Below, in pieces: positions 19,890-27,101 of a DNA stretch of 64,000 bases. A program made the position numbers and the translations under genes. Location: positions 62,001 through 126,000 of the forward strand of contig NZ_JFCA01000009.1 in NCBI RefSeq assembly GCF_000612585.1. The letters are read 5' to 3'. Numbering within the stretch: position 1 is the first letter of the stretch; each line of letters opens with the position of its first letter. The notes below the pieces were generated by a model. That model searched no databases, was not told the DNA's origin, and was given only the letters and a program-made list of their open reading frames with translations. Source of the stretch: Pseudomonas sp. CHM02. GTDB taxonomy: Bacteria > Pseudomonadota > Gammaproteobacteria > Pseudomonadales > Pseudomonadaceae.

Positions 19890-20066
19890 ATGAATATCCC
19901 GATCCCGGCTGAAACCCCGGACCCGAATATCGACAAACCCACCCTGCCGCCCACCGAACCGGAACCGATTCCGGAAAAGGAACCGCCGGAAAATCAGCCA
20001 CCGCCGGTCCAGGAACCCCCAACAACAATGCCACCGGTCATTGCCAGACCTTTTTCAACCGTTTGA
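19890..20066 (+). CDS. proline-rich small protein
   Basis: A 58-residue protein, about one-third proline, with many Glu (PPTEPEPIPEKEPPENQPPPV). It has no signal peptide or membrane segment and no recognised domain. An AAGGAGG at 19875-19881 lies 8 nt before the ATG, which is strong support for a real gene. It lies divergent from glgE. The N-terminus (MNIPIPAETPDP) recalls the MNMLIPSNTVQLPIPPP stretch at 25880, another short proline-rich start in this window. The function is unknown. Confidence 0.65.
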   Translation: MNIPIPAETPDPNIDKPTLPPTEPEPIPEKEPPENQPPPVQEPPTTMPPVIARPFSTV

Positions 20067-20273
20067 CGATGGCGGTAAGACCGATACTGGAGTTAAGCCT
20101 ATCTGACGGATGGGCTACTCCTTTCCCGTTGCATTTGGCGATTCTTCCCACTCCCCACCGAGATAATTCGCAGCGCCTGTGATTTTGCCCCTGCTCAAAC
20201 TCCCACGCATGAGCACCGTAGCTAAGACGGCGCCAACGCCTATCTTCGAGCAACATTCGCAGCAGGAGAATTC

Positions 20274-21725
20274 ATGTCCATTAGCAGCGTTGGTTTACAG
20301 GGCAGCCCGATCTACCAGAGGGTTGAGCAATTCAAACATCGAGATGATCGTGGCGGGGATATCCAGCACAACGGCTTGCAGTCCAAATCAACCGACGACG
20401 CTGTCAAACGACTCTGGCGTAATAGCCCAGGTTGGTCAGACAAGAATGGTGACGGCTGCGTTAATGTGACTTACGAGTTTCGGTCCGCGCCAGACGACAA
20501 GAACACTCGGAAATTCGGCAAGACCGGGTTTACGCCTATCCTCGACAATCAGCGAAAACAGACCCGACTCAGCCTGCAATCCATTGAAGATGTTGCAAAC
20601 GTCAAGTTTACCCAGGGGCCCAAGACAGCTGACAGTGAAGGCCATATCAAGATCGGCAATTATGGCCAAGCGATTGACCCTGAAGGCAACCCTTCTAAAG
20701 GCTCGCACCACGCGTCCCTGCCCACCCGGAATCAGGCTGAGGTTAACGTATGGTTTCTTGACACTGAGAAAGAGAAATCCGTACCTCGAGCAGCGCTAGG
20801 TAACGCGGGTCGCCACACCATTACTCATGAACTCGGTCATTCCATGGGGCTGAGCCACCCTGGCAGTTACAATGGAAGTGGCGCTGACAAGCTCGACCAA
20901 TCAAATGTATCTCATCACGAAGACTCTCTGAGCCATTCCGGCATGAGTTACCGGGGGGAGCGCACCGGGCATTTTAACCACCAGAAATTTCGTTCGTCAG
21001 CCCCGCAACTTGACGACATTGCTGCCTACCAAGAGAAATACGGCATCCGTTATGAAACCCGCAAGGACGACACCACCTACGGTTTCAACTCGAACACGGA
21101 TCGGGACTTTCTGACGGTCAAAACCCCTCACGATAAAATCGTGGCGGCCATTTGGGACGGCGGGGGCAACGACACATTGGATTTTTCCGGATACACGCAA
21201 GATCAGCAAATAAGCTTGAGGGAAGAAACCTTTTCTGATGTCGGCGGCCTCGAGGGGAATGTCTCGATTGCCAAAGGTGCCGTCATTGAAAACGCGATAG
21301 GCGGCAAGGGCAATGATTTGATGATGGGCAACGACGCCAACAACGAACTCAACGGCGGTGACGGTAACGACGTCATCTATGGCGGCAAAGGTGGCGACAG
21401 ATTGTGGGGCGGCAAAGGTGCAGATACCTTTGTGTACGGCAGCGCGTCAGAATCGTTCGACGTTGGGCGCCGGGATCAGCGTTCGCACGACGAGATCATG
21501 GATTTCGAGAGTGGCAACGACAAGATCGACTTGTCGGGCATGCAGGTTCAGAACGGCGGCAAGCCGTTTACATTCAAAAATTCCCCCGTTATCGGTTCTG
21601 GCGAAGCTTTTATCGACTACAATCCCCACACTCACCAAAGCACGCTGTTCGCCACGCAAACAGACGGCCAGATTCTGAAAGTCAGCGTAAACGGCAAGCT
21701 GGAGCAGAGTGACGTGGTGCTGTAG
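20274..21725 (+). CDS. serralysin-like (M10B) RTX metalloprotease
   Basis: A 483-residue zinc metalloprotease of the serralysin/alkaline protease group, without a signal peptide, as expected for type I secretion. The zinc motif HELGHSMGLSH spans residues 185-195 (H185, H189, H195). The Met-turn is SHSGMSYRGE (M224, with Tyr226 as possible fifth ligand). RTX calcium repeats run from about 343 to 385 (GGKGNDLMMGND, GGDGNDVIYGGKGGDRLWGGKGADTF), followed by the M10 C-terminal domain. AGGAG precedes the ATG. No aprD/E/F secretion genes or inhibitor gene lie nearby, and base composition is visibly AT-richer than the flanks, suggesting horizontal acquisition. It is clearly diverged from standard AprA in the N-terminal part. 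Confidence 0.88.
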   Translation: MSISSVGLQGSPIYQRVEQFKHRDDRGGDIQHNGLQSKSTDDAVKRLWRNSPGWSDKNGDGCVNVTYEFRSAPDDKNTRKFGKTGFTPILDNQRKQTRLSLQSIEDVANVKFTQGPKTADSEGHIKIGNYGQAIDPEGNPSKGSHHASLPTRNQAEVNVWFLDTEKEKSVPRAALGNAGRHTITHELGHSMGLSHPGSYNGSGADKLDQSNVSHHEDSLSHSGMSYRGERTGHFNHQKFRSSAPQLDDIAAYQEKYGIRYETRKDDTTYGFNSNTDRDFLTVKTPHDKIVAAIWDGGGNDTLDFSGYTQDQQISLREETFSDVGGLEGNVSIAKGAVIENAIGGKGNDLMMGNDANNELNGGDGNDVIYGGKGGDRLWGGKGADTFVYGSASESFDVGRRDQRSHDEIMDFESGNDKIDLSGMQVQNGGKPFTFKNSPVIGSGEAFIDYNPHTHQSTLFATQTDGQILKVSVNGKLEQSDVVL

Positions 21726-21784
21726 CCCCGGCCTTCAACAGGGACCTTGGGGGAAATGGCTCGACGCCATGTCCTTGGGAAAGT

Positions 21785-22273
21785 CTATTTTTCGAGCATC
21801 CGCACGATTCTTGGCATCACGCTGAACACCGCCAAGGCCAGCAACGTGCTCAGTACCGCTGTCGATTCCCGGCCCAACCCGGCCGAGACGCCAATCGCAG
21901 CGGTCATCCACAGGCCGGCGGCGGTGGTCAGGCCTTTGACATGGCCTTCTTCGTCATCCTTGCCCTTGATGATGGTGCCCGCACCCAGGAAGCCGATCCC
22001 GGCAATCACGCCCTGGACCACCCGGCTCATCGCATCTGCCTGATTACCCGACATCTGCGGCACCAGCACAAACAGTGCCGCGCCCAAGGCCACCAGCATA
22101 TGGGTGCGAACGCCTGCGGCCTTGCCCTTGCTCTCGCGTTCAAAACCGAGGATGCCACCCAGGATCGCAGCGATCAGCAGGCGCACCGTAATCTGGGTGA
22201 GCTGCCTGGCGTCGCCGATATCGGCGAATTCGGCCTGCAGGGTTTGCCACACTTCAAGCCACCAGGCGTCCAT
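21785..22273 (-). CDS. MgtC/SapB family inner-membrane protein
   Basis: A 162-residue protein with four to five hydrophobic helices, of the MgtC/SapB family: RLLIAAILGGILGFERESKGKAAGVRTH is the family hallmark, followed by GVIAGIGFLGAGTII and GLTTAAGLWMTAAIGVSAGLG. Members are associated with magnesium limitation and, in pathogens, survival in macrophages, but short versions like this one lack the C-terminal cytoplasmic domain of Salmonella MgtC. It is convergent with the metalloprotease gene and divergent from the DUF3203 gene. Confidence 0.9.
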   Translation of the reverse strand: MDAWWLEVWQTLQAEFADIGDARQLTQITVRLLIAAILGGILGFERESKGKAAGVRTHMLVALGAALFVLVPQMSGNQADAMSRVVQGVIAGIGFLGAGTIIKGKDDEEGHVKGLTTAAGLWMTAAIGVSAGLGRESTAVLSTLLALAVFSVMPRIVRMLEK

Positions 22274-22393
22274 GGGAGCGGTCCTTTGTCAGGGTTGATA
22301 AAGGATGGACAGCGGCGACCGCCAGTCAGTTGCCTTGAACCCCGACACATCGCTGACCCCTAACCCTCATAGCCCATGAATAAGGAGAACGGC

Positions 22394-22633
22394 ATGCCCA
22401 TTCGTATCGAAAACCAGCTGTGCTACTTCATGCTCGATGACAACGGCCAGGAACAGAGCGTGCCAGCAACCCGGGTCAATATCGTGACCGACACCGACAA
22501 ATCCATGTCGTATGTGGAACTGGCGGCCGAGCGCATCTACATCACTGAAGCCGAGGCCGACGCCCTGACCGTCGCCGGCGCCCACGATGGGCGCCAGCAT
22601 GTGAAGGCCGAAGAACCTGGTTCGGTGATTTAA
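22394..22633 (+). CDS. DUF3203 family protein
   Basis: A 79-residue protein matching the Pseudomonas DUF3203 family as I remember it (MPIRIENQLCYF, VNIVTDTDKSMSYVELAAERIYITEAEAD). AAGGAG at 22382-22387 lies 6 nt before ATG 22394, which decides against an in-frame ATG at 22376. It has no signal peptide or membrane segment. The function is unknown. A perfect ANR-type box begins immediately after its stop codon and belongs to the next gene. Confidence 0.7.
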   Translation: MPIRIENQLCYFMLDDNGQEQSVPATRVNIVTDTDKSMSYVELAAERIYITEAEADALTVAGAHDGRQHVKAEEPGSVI

Positions 22634-22647
22634 TTGATCTGTATCAA
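22634..22647. promoter_or_regulatory. ANR/FNR box upstream of ccoG
   Basis: TTGATCTGTATCAA is a perfect match to the TTGAT-N4-ATCAA consensus bound by ANR/FNR/DNR regulators under low oxygen. It lies about 170 bp before the ccoG start and directly after the DUF3203 stop. The -10 element that should follow is not obvious, so the exact transcription start is uncertain. Confidence 0.75.
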
Positions 22648-22662
22648 CACCTGCGAGATAAC

Positions 22663-22691
22663 GCTGCACCCCATTGACCACGGGGTGCAGC
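22663..22691 (+). terminator. hairpin in the DUF3203-ccoG gap
   Basis: GCTGCACCCC and GGGGTGCAGC form a perfect 10-bp stem with a 9-nt loop. There is no T-run. It could end DUF3203 transcription or lie in the ccoG leader, downstream of the ANR box. Confidence 0.4.
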
Positions 22692-22817
22692 CCATTGTCG
22701 CAGCAACCCGAACACAGCCCATCTGATCCGCTTTTTATCGCAATACCTGAGTCTGTTATGCAAACAGAGCCACGGGCATAGTTCATTCGCCTGATGGAGG
22801 CTGATGAGCGAACGACC

Positions 22818-24227
22818 ATGAGCGAAAGAATCCCAACCGTGGAAACCTTTGAGCCCATACACCCAAAGAAGGTGAAGGCCAAATCCAGCGACAACCTGAT
22901 TCATACCCGCAGTTTCACCGGCCTGTTCCGTACCTTGCGCGTGGTCGGTGCAGGCTTTCTGTTCCTGGCGTTTTTCGGCACGGTGTGGCTGAACTGGGGC
23001 GGCCGGCAGGCAGTGCTGTGGGATTTGGCCGAGAGCAAATTCCATATCTTTGGCGCGACATTCTGGCCGCAGGATTTCATCCTGCTGTCGGCGCTGCTGA
23101 TCATCTGCGCCTTCGGCCTGTTTGCGATCACCGTATTCGCCGGCCGCGTGTGGTGCGGCTACACCTGCCCGCAAAGCTCATTTACCTGGCTGTTCATGTG
23201 GTGCGAGAAAGTCACCGAAGGCGAACGCAACCAGCGCATCAAACTGCAAGCGGCGCCCTGGAGCCTGAACAAACTGGTGCGACGCTCAGCCAAACACACG
23301 CTGTGGCTGAGTATCAGCGTACTGACCGGGCTGACGTTTGTCGGCTACTTCACGCCGATCCGTCCCCTGGCCACCGAACTACTGACCTGGCAAATGGGGG
23401 GAGTCAGCCTGTTCTGGGTAGTGTTTTTTACCGGCGCCACCTACCTCAATGCCGGCTGGTTGCGTGAAGCGGTATGCATGCACATGTGCCCATATGCGCG
23501 GTTCCAGAGCGTGATGTTCGACAAAGACACCCTGACCATTTCCTACGACGTAGCGCGCGGCGAACACCGTGGCCCGCGCAAACGCGAGGTCAAACCCGCC
23601 GACGTCGGCCTGGGCGACTGCATCGACTGTCAGTTGTGCGTGCAGGTGTGCCCTACCGGCATCGACATCCGCGATGGCCTGCAGATGGAGTGCATCGGCT
23701 GTGCCGCCTGCATCGACGCCTGCGATTCGATCATGGACAAGATGGGCTACCAGCGTGGTTTGGTGAGCTACACCAGCGAACATCAACTGCAAGGCGGCAA
23801 GACCCACCTGCTACGGCCGCGCCTGATCGGCTACAGTGCCGTGCTGCTGGTGATGATCGCGGCCCTGGTGGTGGCGCTGGTGGAGCGGCCGATGGTGTCG
23901 CTGGACGTGACCAAGGACCGGGGCATGTTCCGCGAGAACGCCCAGGGCCAGATCGAAAACATCTACAGCCTCAAGGTGATCAACAAGACCCAGCAACGCC
24001 AGGACTACCGCCTGGAGCTGGTGGACGCCGAGGGCTTCCAGTTGCAAGGCAAGACCGAGATCAGCCTGGCACCGGGTGAAATCAGCGACGTGCCGGTGTC
24101 GGTGGCGCTGCTGGCGGATAAACCGGCGAGCAGCTCGCAGACCCTGCGCTTCAAGGTCACGGACGTGGATGAACCCGGGATCTACAGCGCCGCCGACAGC
24201 CGCTTTGTGGCACCGCTGAATCGCTGA
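22818..24227 (+). CDS. ccoG: cytochrome c oxidase accessory protein CcoG
   Basis: A 469-residue inner-membrane iron-sulfur protein (RdxA/FixG family) involved in maturation of cbb3-type cytochrome oxidase, probably in copper handling. About five hydrophobic segments, a CGYTCPQSSFTW motif in the N-terminal half, the two-cluster ferredoxin part CIDCQLCVQVCPTGID and CIGCAACIDACD (about residues 265-305), and a C-terminal Ig-like domain match the family. ATG 22818 gives the usual MSERIP start; ATG 22794 is possible. A six-codon open frame (22804-22821) precedes it and its stop overlaps the ATG. The ccoNOPQ genes are not in the window; the upstream ANR box fits microaerobic expression. Confidence 0.93.
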   Translation: MSERIPTVETFEPIHPKKVKAKSSDNLIHTRSFTGLFRTLRVVGAGFLFLAFFGTVWLNWGGRQAVLWDLAESKFHIFGATFWPQDFILLSALLIICAFGLFAITVFAGRVWCGYTCPQSSFTWLFMWCEKVTEGERNQRIKLQAAPWSLNKLVRRSAKHTLWLSISVLTGLTFVGYFTPIRPLATELLTWQMGGVSLFWVVFFTGATYLNAGWLREAVCMHMCPYARFQSVMFDKDTLTISYDVARGEHRGPRKREVKPADVGLGDCIDCQLCVQVCPTGIDIRDGLQMECIGCAACIDACDSIMDKMGYQRGLVSYTSEHQLQGGKTHLLRPRLIGYSAVLLVMIAALVVALVERPMVSLDVTKDRGMFRENAQGQIENIYSLKVINKTQQRQDYRLELVDAEGFQLQGKTEISLAPGEISDVPVSVALLADKPASSSQTLRFKVTDVDEPGIYSAADSRFVAPLNR

Positions 24228-24236
24228 CAGACACCC

Positions 24237-24262
24237 GCAGGAGCCGGCTTTGCGGCTCCTGC
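24237..24262 (+). terminator. hairpin after ccoG
   Basis: GCAGGAGCCG pairs with CGGCTCCTGC around a 6-nt loop, 9 bp after the ccoG stop. The sequence resembles the two ends of a collapsed REP. There is no T-run. Confidence 0.45.
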
Positions 24263-24302
24263 AATGGACTTGCGTACACTTTCAAACGCTAATTAGGCCG
24301 CC

Positions 24303-25712
24303 ATGAAACGCTACGAAAAATTCGCCGACGACATTGCAGAACTGATCCGCTCCGGCGTGCTTGGCCCCGGCCAGCGGGTGCCGTCGGTGCGCTATGCCAG
24401 CCAGACCTACGGCGTCAGCCCGTCCACGGTGTTCCAGGCCTATTACCTGCTGGAACGCCGTGGCCTGATCCGTGCGCGGCCGCGCTCCGGCTACTTCGTC
24501 AACACCCATGCGCCCAGCCCGTTTTCCGAGCCCGTGGTGAGCGAACAGGTGCATGAGTCCACCGAAGTGGATGTGAGCGAACTGGTGTTCTCGGTACTCG
24601 ACTCGATCAAGGACCCGAATACCGTACCCTTCGGCTCGGCGTTCCCCAGCCCCATGTTGTTCCCGCTACCGCGCCTGGCGCGCTCCCTGGCCAGCGCCAG
24701 CCGCGAGATGGACCCGCGCCTGGTGGTCACCGACATGTCACCGGGCAACCCGCAACTGCGTCGGCAAATTGCCCTGCGTTATATGGTCGGCGGGCTGATG
24801 TTGCCGATGGAGGAACTGCTGATCACCAATGGCGCCCTGGAGGCACTGAACCTGTGCCTGCAAGCCGTCACCGAACCGGGCGATCTGGTGGCCATCGAAG
24901 CGCCGGCGTTCTATGCCTGCCTGCAAGTACTGGAACGCTTGAAACTCAAGGCGGTTGAAATCCCCGTGCACCCGCGCGACGGCATCGACCTCAACGCCCT
25001 GGCGCAAACCCTGGAGCGCTACCCGATCAAGGCCTGCTGGACCATGACCAGCTTCCAGAACCCGATGGGCGCGACCCTGCCGGAAGCCAAGAAACAGGCG
25101 CTGGTGGAACTGCTGCGTGGCCATCAGGTGCCACTGATCGAAGACGATGTGTACGCCGAGCTGTACTACGGGCAACAGGCCCCCAAACCGGCCAAGGCCT
25201 TCGACACCGAAGGCCTGGTGATGCATTGCGGCTCCTTCGCCAAGAGCCTCGCCCCTGGCTACCGCGTGGGCTGGGTGGCGGCCGGCCGCTTTGCGCAGAA
25301 GGTCGAACGCTTGAAACTGATGACCTCGCTGTGCCCGTCCATGCCAGCCCAGGCCGCGATTGCCGATTACCTGCAGCACGGCGGCTACGACCGGCACCTG
25401 CGCAAGTTACGCTATGCCCTGGAAGAACAGCAAAGCGCCATGCTGGCCGCCATTGCCCGCTATTTCCCGGCGCAGACACGCGTCAGCCAACCGGCCGGCG
25501 GGTACTTCCTGTGGCTGGAACTGCCCGAGCAAACGGATTCGCTGAAGCTGTTCCAGATGGCGTTGGCACAAGGCATCAGCATTGCGCCGGGGCCGATCTT
25601 CTCGGCGACCCAGCGCTTTCGCAACTGCATTCGCCTGAACTACGGCAGCCCGTGGACCGAGGCGTCGGAAAAGGCGATGGAGACGCTGGGGCGGATTGTG
25701 CGGTCGTTTTGA
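24303..25712 (+). CDS. MocR-type regulator (GntR HTH fused to PLP aminotransferase fold)
   Basis: A 469-residue regulator of the MocR/PdxR class. The N-terminal winged helix (KFADDIAELIRSGVLGPGQRVPSVR...YGVSPSTVFQAYYLLERRGLIRARPRSGYFV, about residues 5-70) is joined to a fold-type I aminotransferase domain. That domain has the PLP lysine in HCGSFAKSLAPGYRVGWV (about residue 315), TNGALEALNLCLQAV near 180, and EDDVYAELYYG near 285. Such proteins usually sense PLP or an amine and control neighbouring metabolic genes. Neither neighbour suggests a target, and no divergent gene is present. It is probably a transcription factor rather than an enzyme. Confidence 0.9.
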   Translation: MKRYEKFADDIAELIRSGVLGPGQRVPSVRYASQTYGVSPSTVFQAYYLLERRGLIRARPRSGYFVNTHAPSPFSEPVVSEQVHESTEVDVSELVFSVLDSIKDPNTVPFGSAFPSPMLFPLPRLARSLASASREMDPRLVVTDMSPGNPQLRRQIALRYMVGGLMLPMEELLITNGALEALNLCLQAVTEPGDLVAIEAPAFYACLQVLERLKLKAVEIPVHPRDGIDLNALAQTLERYPIKACWTMTSFQNPMGATLPEAKKQALVELLRGHQVPLIEDDVYAELYYGQQAPKPAKAFDTEGLVMHCGSFAKSLAPGYRVGWVAAGRFAQKVERLKLMTSLCPSMPAQAAIADYLQHGGYDRHLRKLRYALEEQQSAMLAAIARYFPAQTRVSQPAGGYFLWLELPEQTDSLKLFQMALAQGISIAPGPIFSATQRFRNCIRLNYGSPWTEASEKAMETLGRIVRSF

Positions 25713-25814
25713 AGGGCGCTCGAGTGAAAGTAGCTACGTCTGCCTGGAGGACACTGGACCTTAAGCGGATGCCCTTCCAAGCTTGAGCGGGAACCAGATT
25801 AAACAGTGAACCAC

Positions 25815-25860
25815 ACAGGGAAGCGTAAACGCCTCACAAGGCGTCTTGTGTTTCCCCTGT
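25815..25860 (+). terminator. long imperfect hairpin after the mocR-type gene
   Basis: An outer ACAGGGAA/TTTCCCCTGT arm pair encloses CACAAG-GCGT-CTTGTG, which runs into TTT. It reads as a probable rho-independent terminator, about 100 bp after the stop. Confidence 0.5.
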
Positions 25861-25934
25861 TTCGATCTGGAGCCTTCCCATGAATATGCTCATCCCTTCA
25901 AATACCGTGCAACTGCCAATCCCACCCCCATTAC

Positions 25935-26288
25935 ATGCGTGCAGCCGAACAAAAACAGGTACGCGAGATGACGAGCCCCATGGGACGCCCTGCCGGTGAC
26001 CACCGTTCGGCAGACAGGATCATTGAGCAAAGCCCTGTCCTCAAGCACTTTCTGGACAACCGGGATAATTACCACTTGCTCAACGACCTTAAAAGGCAAG
26101 TCGGTGACTGGACCGAAGCCAACCCGGCCCCGGAAGCCAGGGCCAATGCGACCTATGACCTGGGCAAGGTATTACGGTTTCTCGATAACCTCGACGACCG
26201 CCCTCTAAGCGGTAGCCATAGCCGCAACGGACAGATCGACGGCATCACCCGCAATGGCTACAGCCCCGTGGACAATTCGGAAGCCTGA
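25935..26288 (+). CDS. small unknown protein, possibly frameshifted at its 5' end
   Basis: An open frame of 117 residues that I do not recognise; it is hydrophilic, without signal or membrane segments, and has LDNRDNYHLLNDLKRQVGDW and LGKVLRFLDNLDDRPLSG helices. A repeated NG-x-I/T-x-G style (SRNGQIDGITRNGYSP) ends it. No good Shine-Dalgarno precedes ATG 25935; ATG 25968 has a weak one. At 25880 another ATG, preceded by TGGAG, opens a 39-residue frame in a different phase (MNMLIPSNTVQLPIPPP) that ends at about 25999. Joining that frame to this one by a single shift near 25940 would give one longer protein, so a frameshift or pseudogene is possible. Confidence 0.5.
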   Translation: MRAAEQKQVREMTSPMGRPAGDHRSADRIIEQSPVLKHFLDNRDNYHLLNDLKRQVGDWTEANPAPEARANATYDLGKVLRFLDNLDDRPLSGSHSRNGQIDGITRNGYSPVDNSEA

Positions 26289-26300
26289 CGGTAACGGCGT

Positions 26301-27047
26301 TTAACGACCGCCGCCCAAATCGAGAAACGTCCCGGTGGCATACGAGGCTTTATCCGACAGCAACCAGACAATCGCTTCCGCCACTTCATCCGGGCGCCCG
26401 CCACGGGCCATGGGGATACCGGATTCGAGCTTGCTGACGCGGTCCGGGTCGCCGCTCAAGGCATGGAAGTCGGTGTAGATATAGCCAGGGCGCACTGCGT
26501 TGACACGAATGCCTTCGCCGGCGACTTCTTTCGACAAACCAATGGTGAAGGTATCCAGCGCGCCTTTGGAAGCGGCGTAGTCGACATACTCACCCGGCGA
26601 CCCCAGGCGTGCTGCTACCGACGACACGTTGACGATGCTGCCGCCCTGCCCGCCATGCTTGGGCGACATGCGCAGCACCGCGTGCTTGGCGCACAGGATC
26701 GGCCCCAGCACATTGGTCTTGATGACTTTCAGGATGCGGAACTCGGACATCTCGTCAACGCGGGATTTGTGCCCCACCGTGCCGGCATTGTTGACCAGTG
26801 CGGTGACACGGCCCAGCTCGGCGTCCACACGGTTGAACAGGGTGATCACTTCATCTTCGATGCTCACGTCCGCACGCACGGCAATGGCCTGGGCGCCCAG
26901 CGCGCGCACCTGTTCGAGCACACGATGGGCCGCCTCTTCGTCGGACTGGTAGTTGATGCAGATGCGATAGCCCTGGCGAGCGGCCAGCAATGCCGTCTCG
27001 GCGCCAATCCCACGACTGCCCCCGGTGATGATGAGGACTTTGTCCAT
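26301..27047 (-). CDS. SDR family oxidoreductase
   Basis: A 248-residue classical short-chain dehydrogenase/reductase. The Rossmann TGGSRGIG motif lies at residues 8-15, NNAG near 85, the catalytic Ser in NVSSVAARLGS, and YVDYAASKGAL supplies Tyr and Lys (YxxxK). The C-terminal LDLGGGR is typical. TGGSRGIG with Arg after Ser suggests preference for NADPH. I start at MDKVLIITGG (27047), preceded by CAGGAGA; the frame is open to 27092 without ribosome-site support. The substrate is unknown. It is convergent with the small unknown gene and lies 54 bp downstream of the MHYT-GGDEF-EAL gene on the same strand. Confidence 0.9.
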   Translation of the reverse strand: MDKVLIITGGSRGIGAETALLAARQGYRICINYQSDEEAAHRVLEQVRALGAQAIAVRADVSIEDEVITLFNRVDAELGRVTALVNNAGTVGHKSRVDEMSEFRILKVIKTNVLGPILCAKHAVLRMSPKHGGQGGSIVNVSSVAARLGSPGEYVDYAASKGALDTFTIGLSKEVAGEGIRVNAVRPGYIYTDFHALSGDPDRVSKLESGIPMARGGRPDEVAEAIVWLLSDKASYATGTFLDLGGGR

Positions 27048-27101
27048 GCGTGCGGTCTCCTGATTCAACCTGATGTTTAGGGTTGGATCCAAGAATACCC
27101 G

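Noticed and set aside
20067..20273. AT-rich gap between the proline-rich gene and the metalloprotease, considered as a promoter or attachment site
   Set aside because: No repeat, tRNA end or clear promoter was found; only its composition stands out.
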